From Deltaproteobacteria bacterium (lineage in GTDB: Bacteria > Desulfobacterota > Desulfuromonadia > Geobacterales > Pseudopelobacteraceae), in the NCBI GenBank assembly GCA_030654645.1, contig JAURXC010000118.1, positions 1 to 5,736 of the forward strand: a DNA stretch of 5,736 nt, written 5' to 3'. A program made the position numbers and the translations under genes. The notes under the pieces are model-generated. The model saw nothing but the letters and a program-made list of their open reading frames with translations. It did no database searches and had not been told where the DNA came from. Of this stretch, positions 1 to 4,551 are shown in pieces. Within the stretch, counting starts at the first letter, position 1. Every line of letters starts with the position of its first letter.

Positions 1-1
1 C

Positions 2-310
2 AATGACGCGCCGGCCCTGGCCGCCGCCACGGTCAGCTGTTCCTTGACCGGTTCCAGCGATATCGCGCTGGAAAACGCCGACGTGATCATCACAGGCGAT
101 GACCTGTCAAGAATCGTCACCGCCTGGCGCATCAGCCGTGCTACAGTAAGTATCATCAAGCAGAACCTGGCCTGGGCTTTTCTGTACAATCTGATCGGCA
201 TCCCGATCGCGATGTCGGGCCATCTGACGCCGGTCTACGCGGCCGTGGCCATGACCGCCAGTTCGCTGCTGGTTTCGCTCAACTCGCTGCGCCTGATGAG
301 GTTCAAGTAA
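2..310 (+). CDS. ccoI: Copper-transporting P1B-type ATPase, C-terminal end (partial, CcoI/CopA-like)
   Basis: This is the last 102 codons of a heavy-metal P-type ATPase; the start lies upstream of the window. Frame 2 opens with NDAPALAAA, the end of the conserved GDGxNDxPALA hinge of the P domain, and continues through the SSDIALENADVI segment. Two membrane helices follow. The first holds N...YN (in NLAWAFLYN) and the second M-x-x-SS (MTASS), which match the TM7 and TM8 metal-site signatures of Cu+-exporting P1B ATPases. The chain ends in a short basic tail (LRLMRFK). Family knowledge: these inner-membrane pumps use ATP to move Cu+ across the membrane. The gene lies one base before ccoS, the usual partner of the CcoI subtype that supplies copper to cbb3 oxidase, so I favour CcoI over a general copper-detoxifying CopA. 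The subtype is inferred from context because the metal-binding N-terminus is not visible. Confidence 0.88.
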   Translation, partial: NDAPALAAATVSCSLTGSSDIALENADVIITGDDLSRIVTAWRISRATVSIIKQNLAWAFLYNLIGIPIAMSGHLTPVYAAVAMTASSLLVSLNSLRLMRFK

Positions 311-311
311 C

Positions 312-452
312 ATGGATGAAACCCTGATTATCCTGATAATCCTGTCTCTCTGCCTGGGTGCGGCCTGCTGGCTGGTGTTCATCTGGGCGGTCAAGAAGGG
401 GCAGTTCGAGGATGTGGAAAAGCCCAAGCATCGCATGCTGGATGATGATTGA
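312..452 (+). CDS. ccoS: CcoS, cbb3-type cytochrome oxidase assembly protein
   Basis: A 46-residue ORF starts at ATG 312, one base after the ATPase stop codon, so the two genes are probably translationally coupled. A modest Shine-Dalgarno-like GAGG (298-301) lies inside the end of the ATPase gene. The protein opens MDETLIILIILSLCLG, a single hydrophobic helix (about residues 5-26), followed by WAVKKGQFEDVEKPKHRMLDDD. The helix followed by a 'KKGQFED...P..RML.DD' tail is the hallmark of CcoS. Family knowledge: CcoS is a small inner-membrane protein needed for maturation of cbb3 cytochrome c oxidase and is normally encoded in ccoGHIS clusters next to the copper ATPase CcoI. Nothing downstream continues the cluster; an unrelated module begins 73 bases later. 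The length is typical of the family. Confidence 0.9.
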   Translation: MDETLIILIILSLCLGAACWLVFIWAVKKGQFEDVEKPKHRMLDDD

Positions 453-472
453 TTAATTGACAATCAGGATTA
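452..472 (+). repeat. 21-bp direct repeat, copy A (upstream of the HEPN/MNT pair)
   Basis: The segment starts on the last base of the ccoS stop codon and reads ATTAATTGAC then AATCAGGATTA. It matches 19 of 21 bases with copy B at 1328-1348. It contains a perfect sigma70 -35-like TTGACA at 457-462. The best -10 partner (CATTAT, 483-488) is 20 bases away, so promoter activity for the HEPN/MNT genes is possible but not well supported. Confidence 0.6.
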
Positions 473-525
473 AATGGGGTTTCATTATACGCAATATCGG
501 ATAATCGAGTGATGGGGGATGTTAC

Positions 526-918
526 ATGACCAGGGATGAACTCGTGGTTTACTGGGTCGGGTCGGCGCATGAGGATCTGGAAGTCATGGATAGCCTCTTT
601 TAAAAGGGGCATTTTGTCTGGTCACTTTTTCTTGGCCATCTGGTTCTTGAAAAACTGCTCAAGGCGTTTTACGTTCATCAAATCGGGCCAGATACACCAT
701 ATAGCCACAACCTACTGAAGCTTGCGCGTGAGGCCGGCCTTCAACTTAATGATTCACAGGAAGAATTCATGTTGGAAGTAACAACCTACAATATCAAAGG
801 GCGGTATCCAGATTACAAAAGAGATTTTCACCGGATAGCTACGCGCACCTACACTGCCGAACGCATCAATGTTATCAGGGAGTTTGCACAATGGCTTACA
901 ACGAAGATGACAGCCTGA
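526..918 (+). pseudogene. HEPN-domain protein interrupted by an in-frame TAA
   Basis: Reading from ATG 526 gives a 130-residue HEPN protein broken at codon 26 by TAA (601-603); the frame is the same before and after, so this is a nonsense change, not a frameshift. A good ribosome site (GGGGGA, 514-519) precedes the ATG. Before the stop: MTRDELVVYW...MDSLF. After it: KGHFVWSLFLGHLVLEKLLK, then YSHNLLKLAREAGL and YNIKGRYPDY, which are characteristic PF05168-type HEPN motifs. Family knowledge: HEPN proteins are helical, and in HEPN/MNT pairs the HEPN partner can be an RNase toxin or a nucleotide-binding subunit. The Rx4-6H ribonuclease signature is absent from every arginine in this reading, so toxic RNase activity is not supported even for the repaired form. 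The 3' end overlaps the MNT gene by 28 bases. Alternatives are a sequencing error at 601 or a split gene; a restart at an internal ATG (e.g. 769) would lose the core helices. Confidence 0.82.
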
Positions 919-1304
919 TAGAAGGCACGGTTCAGCGCTATTTGAATACCCTGGCCGAAAACAATATTTCCGTCTCACGACTCTATCTGTTTGGTTCCTG
1001 TGCAAAAGGCACCCAGCGGAAAGATAGCGATATTGATCTCGCGGTCTTTTTGGATGAGGATTCCATTGATCGATTTGAGACGGATCTTCGCCTGATAAAG
1101 TTGACCCGCCATGTTGACCTGCGCATAGAGCCTCATTCATTTTGTCGGAAAGATATCACAGATCCTGATCCGTTTGTCGGGGAAATCCTGGCTACCGGCA
1201 TACGCATGGATCACTTTGGTGGGATTGCCGAAAAAGGCGTGGATTACGTGGCGGATACAGGTGTTGCGGAACCTACTGATAATGTTAAAAACAATGAAAA
1301 ATAA
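891..1304 (+). CDS. MNT-family nucleotidyltransferase (HEPN partner, MntA-like)
   Basis: The 137-residue protein is a minimal nucleotidyltransferase of the polymerase-beta superfamily. The catalytic signature is complete: LFGS (G35, S36), then KGTQRKDSDIDLAVFL with D47 and D49 (GSx10DxD), and a third acidic residue, D76, in VDLRIEP. Family knowledge: in HEPN/MNT toxin-antitoxin pairs the MNT protein neutralises its partner, in studied cases by AMPylating a tyrosine on HEPN. The start at ATG 891 is supported by AGGGAG at 877-882, inside the HEPN gene, with an 8-base spacing. The 28-base overlap implies co-translation. Relatives usually end near the 'DPFV.EILATGIRM' motif (residues 94-106); here about 31 more residues follow, perhaps through loss of an ancestral stop. 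The protein looks active while its partner gene is interrupted. Confidence 0.87.
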   Translation: MAYNEDDSLIEGTVQRYLNTLAENNISVSRLYLFGSCAKGTQRKDSDIDLAVFLDEDSIDRFETDLRLIKLTRHVDLRIEPHSFCRKDITDPDPFVGEILATGIRMDHFGGIAEKGVDYVADTGVAEPTDNVKNNEK

Positions 1305-1327
1305 GCTGAAGATATTTGGAGCTACTT

Positions 1328-1348
1328 ATTAATTGGCAATCAGGCTTA
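1328..1348 (+). repeat. 21-bp direct repeat, copy B (downstream of the HEPN/MNT pair)
   Basis: The segment reads ATTAATTGGC then AATCAGGCTTA and differs from copy A (452-472) at two positions. It lies 23 bases after the MNT stop. It carries TTGGCA (1333-1338), and TATTGT (1357-1362) follows at 18 bases, a plausible weak promoter for the downstream gene. The spacing between copies is 876 bases, which spans the whole HEPN/MNT module. Confidence 0.6.
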
Positions 1349-1362
1349 CGTTTGGTTATTGT
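1333..1362 (+). promoter_or_regulatory. Possible sigma70 promoter for the DUF4410-like gene
   Basis: TTGGCA (1333-1338, 5 of 6 to consensus), an 18-base spacer and TATTGT (1357-1362, 4 of 6) lie 30 bases before the start codon. The -35 box is inside direct repeat copy B. Support is sequence similarity only. Confidence 0.3.
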
Positions 1363-1392
1363 CGCGTCAATCACCATATTCAAGGAGGAATT

Positions 1393-1986
1393 ATGAAAAA
1401 AACTCTATTGGCCCTGTTTTTTGTGTTTGCAACTTCCGTCATGGCCATGTCAGCCGACACCCTGCCGAAACCGGATGTTTTGAATGAAGAGAATGTATCC
1501 ATGACAAAGGGTTTTTCCAGTTATGATACTATAATTATTAACAACCTTGATATGGATCATGCCGAATACTCCAGAGTCGATGAGGAAGAAAAAAACAAGA
1601 TAGAGTCTATGAAGCCAATGATGAACACTATATTTACTTCAACAATAGAAACAGAGTTGAAAAAAAGAAAATTATTCAAAAATATAAAGATAAATGCAAA
1701 GCCCGAGGGTAACGAATTAATCTATAATGCCGCAGTAGATGAATTTAATGCAGGTAGCAGGGCTCTTACTATGTTTGTTGGATTCGGTTCAGGTAAAGTG
1801 CATGTTGTTATGACAGGTAAATTCATTGATGCAAAAACTGGTAAAGAGCTTGCCTCTTTTAAGGATCAAGAGGCAGGTGGCTTTTTTGGCTCACAAGATT
1901 TAAGTGGATTTGAAGGTAAATTCCCGGCTTTTGTTGGACGAATTGCGACATTATCAACGGATTTTATTGAGAAGTTGTATAAGTAA
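1393..1986 (+). CDS. Exported DUF4410-like protein of unknown function
   Basis: The start at ATG 1393 is chosen because a perfect AAGGAGG (1382-1388) precedes it by four bases and it yields a clean signal peptide. An upstream TTG at 1333 in the same frame has neither. The 197-residue product begins MKKTLLALFFVFATSVMAMSA, a Sec signal with cleavage likely after A18 or A21. No lipobox cysteine is present. The mature part has a strand 'YDTIIINNLD', an acidic/lysine-rich helical stretch (about 63-100), then 'LTMFVGFGSGKVHVVMTGKF' and 'DAKTGKEL', a glycine-rich pattern that I recall from DUF4410 proteins. A periplasmic or envelope location is expected; no function is known to me. Base composition is unlike the neighbours: 1621-1680 is 13/60 G+C, against 37/60 for 3301-3360 in htpG. 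That suggests a different origin. It converges on htpG and shares its terminator. Confidence 0.8.
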   Translation: MKKTLLALFFVFATSVMAMSADTLPKPDVLNEENVSMTKGFSSYDTIIINNLDMDHAEYSRVDEEEKNKIESMKPMMNTIFTSTIETELKKRKLFKNIKINAKPEGNELIYNAAVDEFNAGSRALTMFVGFGSGKVHVVMTGKFIDAKTGKELASFKDQEAGGFFGSQDLSGFEGKFPAFVGRIATLSTDFIEKLYK

Positions 1987-2045
1987 TTTTATATATACCT
2001 GATCAAGCTGTACTGATATATTTCCTGAAGTAACAGACGTAAAAT

Positions 2046-2080
2046 GGCCCGTGGGATCAATTCTCACGGGCCGTTTTTTT
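2046..2080. terminator. Rho-independent terminator, probably bidirectional
   Basis: The left arm GGCCCGTGGGA (2046-2056) pairs with the right arm TCTCACGGGCC (2062-2072) over 11 positions including one G-T wobble, closing a 5-base loop. Seven T residues follow (2074-2080) on the plus strand, ending the DUF4410-like transcript. On the minus strand the stem is followed by ATTTTAC, a weaker U-tract, so it could also end htpG transcription, whose stop is about 25 bases away. The placement between convergent genes fits both roles. Confidence 0.88.
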
Positions 2081-2104
2081 GCTTATTATCAAGTCTGAAT
2101 AATA

Positions 2105-4042
2105 TTACTGCGCAGCTTTTACCATCAAATCGCTGACCAGCCTGGTGAAACGGAGCGGATCCTTGATGGTCGATCCCTCGGTCAAGAGCGCCTGGTCGTA
2201 AAGCAGGTCGGCATAGTCGGCCAGGGCGGCGGCCGAGGCGTCCTTCTGGTGGATGGAGGCCATTGCCTTCAGGATGGCGTGGTCCGGGTTCAGTTCCAGG
2301 ATGCGCTTGGAATCGGGCACGGTCTGGTTCATGGCCTTCATGATGCGCTCCATGTTGGCGTTCATGCCGTACTCGTCGGCCACCAGGCAGCAGGCGCTGT
2401 CGGTCAGGCGGTTGGAGAAACGCACCTCCTTGACCTTGTCCTTCAGTCGATCGCTGATCAGCGAGATCAGGTCACTGAACTCCTTCTGGGCTTCTTCGCG
2501 CTTCTTTTCCTTCTCTTTCTTCTCTTCTTCGCTGTCAAGGCCGATATCGCCGCGATCGACCGCCTTGAGCGGTTTTTCGTTGTACTCGGTCAGTGACTGC
2601 ACCACCCACTCGTCGACCGGGTCGGTCAGGAACAGTACTTCGTAGCCCTTGGCGCGGAACATCTCCAGATGTGGTGACTGCTCCAGGGTTTCACGGCTGC
2701 TGCCGGTGATGTAGTAGATTTCCTTCTGACCTTCCGGCATGCGCTCGACATAGTTCTTCAAAGAAGCAAACGAACCGGCTTCAGTGGATGTGCTTTCAAA
2801 CAGCATCAATTCCTGAAGCTTTTCCTTGTTGGCGTAGTCGAAATGCATCCCTTCCTTGATCACCTGGCCGAATTCCTTCCAGAAGGTCACGTACTCATCG
2901 AAGGATTTGTCCTTAACTTCAGCCAGTGTCGAAAGAATCTTGCCGACCAGGCTCTTCTGGATGCGCTTGATCTGCACGTCTTCCTGCAGGATTTCGCGGG
3001 AGACGTTCAACGGCAGGTCGGCCGAATCAACGACCCCCTTGACGAAACGCAGGTAGTCCGGAATCAGCTCTTCACACTTGTCGCTGATGAAGACGCGGCG
3101 TACGTACAACTGCAGACCCTTTTTGCGATCGTTCATGAACATGTCGAACGGTTTCTTGGCCGGCAGGTAGAGCAGGGCCTTGAACTCGCTGGTTCCCTCG
3201 GCCGAGAAGTGGATCGTGCGGAAGGGGGCGTCGTAGTCGTGGGAAACGTGCTTGTAGAACTCGGTATACTCTTCTTCGGTTACTTCGCTCTTGGGGCGGG
3301 CCCAGATCGCCTTCATCGAGTTGAGGGTCTGCTCCTCGGTTTTCTCGATCGTGCCGGCGCCCTCGATCTCTTCGCCGTTCACCCCCTTGGGAGTCTCGGT
3401 GCGGGTAACGTCCATCACGACCGGATACTGGATGTAGTCGGAGTACTTCTTGACGATCGAGCGGATCTTCCACTCATCCAGGTACTGCTTGAACTCTTCC
3501 TTCAGCTGCAGCGTGATTTCGGTGCCACGCTTTTCGAGACTGCACTCTTCGATGGTGTAACTGCCGTCGCCGGTGGATTCCCAGCGGCAACCGGAATCAG
3601 CGGCGGTTCCGCCCTTGCGGGTTTCCAGCGTTACCTTGTCCGACACCATGAACGAGGCATAGAAACCGACGCCGAACTGGCCGATCAGTTCCGGGCTGTC
3701 ACTGGCGGCTTTGTCTTTCAGGTTCTGCATGAAGGCTTTGGTACCGGAGCGGGCGATGGTGCCGATGTTCTCTTCCACTTCGGCCATGGTCATGCCGATA
3801 CCGTTGTCGCGGATGGTGAGCGTGCCGGCCTCTTTATTGGGGATCAGCTTAATCTTCCAGTCACTGTCGTTCTCCAGCAGCGCCTCGTTGGAGTGCGATT
3901 CAAAGCTGACCTTGTCGATCGCGTCCGAGGCGTTGGAGATCAATTCACGCAGGAAGATGTCCTTGTTGGAATAGAGCGAGTGGATTACCAGATCGAGCAG
4001 CTGCTGTACTTCGGTCTGGAACTGTTTGGTTGTCTTTGACAT
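2105..4042 (-). CDS. htpG: HtpG, Hsp90-family molecular chaperone
   Basis: This 645-residue protein is a full-length bacterial Hsp90. Domains in order: an N-terminal GHKL ATPase (about 1-225) with catalytic E33 and N37 in LRELISNASDAIDK, ATP-site D79 in DNGIGM, and the lid motif GQFGVGFYASFMV (121-133); a middle domain (about 235-500) with RRVFISD and LPLNVSREILQ, whose arginine contacts the ATP gamma-phosphate; a lysine/glutamate-rich stretch (EEEKKEKEKKREEAQ); and a C-terminal dimerisation domain. The eukaryotic MEEVD tail is absent, as expected. Family knowledge: HtpG is a cytosolic homodimer that remodels client proteins with DnaK and is induced by stress. ATG 4042 is supported by AAGGAG (plus-strand 4054-4059) 11 bases upstream. 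The gene has its own promoter and no co-directional neighbour here, so it is probably monocistronic. No defects are visible. Confidence 0.98.
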   Translation of the reverse strand: MSKTTKQFQTEVQQLLDLVIHSLYSNKDIFLRELISNASDAIDKVSFESHSNEALLENDSDWKIKLIPNKEAGTLTIRDNGIGMTMAEVEENIGTIARSGTKAFMQNLKDKAASDSPELIGQFGVGFYASFMVSDKVTLETRKGGTAADSGCRWESTGDGSYTIEECSLEKRGTEITLQLKEEFKQYLDEWKIRSIVKKYSDYIQYPVVMDVTRTETPKGVNGEEIEGAGTIEKTEEQTLNSMKAIWARPKSEVTEEEYTEFYKHVSHDYDAPFRTIHFSAEGTSEFKALLYLPAKKPFDMFMNDRKKGLQLYVRRVFISDKCEELIPDYLRFVKGVVDSADLPLNVSREILQEDVQIKRIQKSLVGKILSTLAEVKDKSFDEYVTFWKEFGQVIKEGMHFDYANKEKLQELMLFESTSTEAGSFASLKNYVERMPEGQKEIYYITGSSRETLEQSPHLEMFRAKGYEVLFLTDPVDEWVVQSLTEYNEKPLKAVDRGDIGLDSEEEKKEKEKKREEAQKEFSDLISLISDRLKDKVKEVRFSNRLTDSACCLVADEYGMNANMERIMKAMNQTVPDSKRILELNPDHAILKAMASIHQKDASAAALADYADLLYDQALLTEGSTIKDPLRFTRLVSDLMVKAAQ

Positions 4043-4083
4043 AAACGGTGCGTCTCCTTGATGTGATTATTTGTAACTTTGGC

Positions 4084-4112
4084 AACATAACCATCCGGAA
4101 CCGGATTTTCAA
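4084..4112 (-). promoter_or_regulatory. Predicted htpG promoter (sigma70-like, with heat-shock-like -35)
   Basis: On the minus strand, TTGAAA (4107-4112), exactly 17 bases, then TATGTT (4084-4089) fits sigma70 spacing with both boxes close to consensus. The extended -35, CCCCCTTGAAA, also matches the CTTGAAA element of sigma32 promoters, but no CCCATnT -10 follows at the right distance, so heat-shock sigma control is only half supported. The -10 box ends 41 bases before the start codon. Confidence 0.6.
4093..4106. repeat. 14-bp perfect palindrome between the htpG -35 and -10 boxes
   Basis: ATCCGG AA CCGGAT on the plus strand has 6-bp arms and a 2-bp centre. It lies wholly inside the 17-base promoter spacer, a position where a bound dimeric regulator would block RNA polymerase. 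No known operator is recognised. Confidence 0.55.
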
Positions 4113-4541
4113 GGGGGTCGTTGCAATTATTGCGATTCAGGATTTTCCAAGGTTCAATCGTTGTTTGAAATAGTTGTCTTGCATGTATGATGAATTTACT
4201 AACATTAGAAATATTGAAGTGTTTACGGATCAGTGGTATTTTCTAACAATGATCACCAAAATAGTACAAATATGGGCGACTCTGATTAGTTAAATCTCTG
4301 TTCCGCAGTAAAGAATCGACTGAAATACAGAGTGCTCAAAAACCAGTTTTCTTCAAGCTGAAAGCAGTTAGTGGTTTGTAATTCGCCCGGATAATTGTAA
4401 TTATATTTAATAATAAAATTAAACTGTCGTTATATCCGGCTACTTGATCTGGTTTTTGCTGTTCCATGTTTCAGTTTTCTTCGTAGTTTAGAAAGTCCGG
4501 AATGCGCGCGGTAAAAACTTCTGCACAAATATTCAGAAAGT
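4113..4541. other. Long AT-rich intergenic region, no convincing gene
   Basis: The stretch between the htpG promoter and the ribosome site of the divergent gene holds no ORF with a credible start. One 36-codon ORF (4183-4293, +) lacks a ribosome site. The middle is very AT-rich (4394-4420). A 7-bp inverted pair, CCGGATA (4387-4393) and TATCCGG (4433-4439), flanks that AT-rich core and reuses the half-site of the htpG palindrome. I see no clear promoter for the divergent gene, no hairpin followed by a T-run and no tRNA fold. It could hold regulatory sites, a small RNA or a decayed gene. Confidence 0.5.
4387..4439. repeat. 7-bp inverted repeat flanking an AT-rich core
   Basis: CCGGATA at 4387-4393 is the exact reverse complement of TATCCGG at 4433-4439, with 39 mostly A/T bases between. 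The arms contain the same hexamer as the palindrome at 4093-4106. It lies 112 bases upstream of the divergent gene. A chance pairing cannot be excluded. Confidence 0.35.
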
Positions 4542-4551
4542 GAGGTGTGGC

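Noticed and set aside
107..463. Minus-strand ORF over the ATPase and ccoS
   Set aside because: The plus strand encodes two recognisable coupled proteins; the antisense translation has no family features.
601..603. Programmed readthrough or recoding of the HEPN stop codon
   Set aside because: The codon is TAA, not the TGA or TAG used for selenocysteine or pyrrolysine, and I see no nearby structure suggesting recoding.
536..718. A 60-codon plus-strand frame across the HEPN region
   Set aside because: It is out of frame with the HEPN motifs on both sides of the TAA. The HEPN frame is the same before and after 601, so a frameshift explanation is not needed.
1333..1392. Upstream TTG start giving a 217-residue DUF4410-like protein
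   Set aside because: ATG 1393 has a perfect AAGGAGG and begins a typical signal peptide; the 20 extra residues would hide that signal and overlap the direct repeat.
2843..4039. A 398-codon open frame on the plus strand
   Set aside because: It runs antisense through htpG, whose protein is unmistakable; the plus-strand frame is a by-product of GC-rich codon use and its translation resembles no family I know.
4183..4293. 36-codon ORF (MYDEFTNIRN...) in the intergenic region
   Set aside because: There is no ribosome site before the ATG, no recognisable motif, and a short open frame is easily expected by chance.
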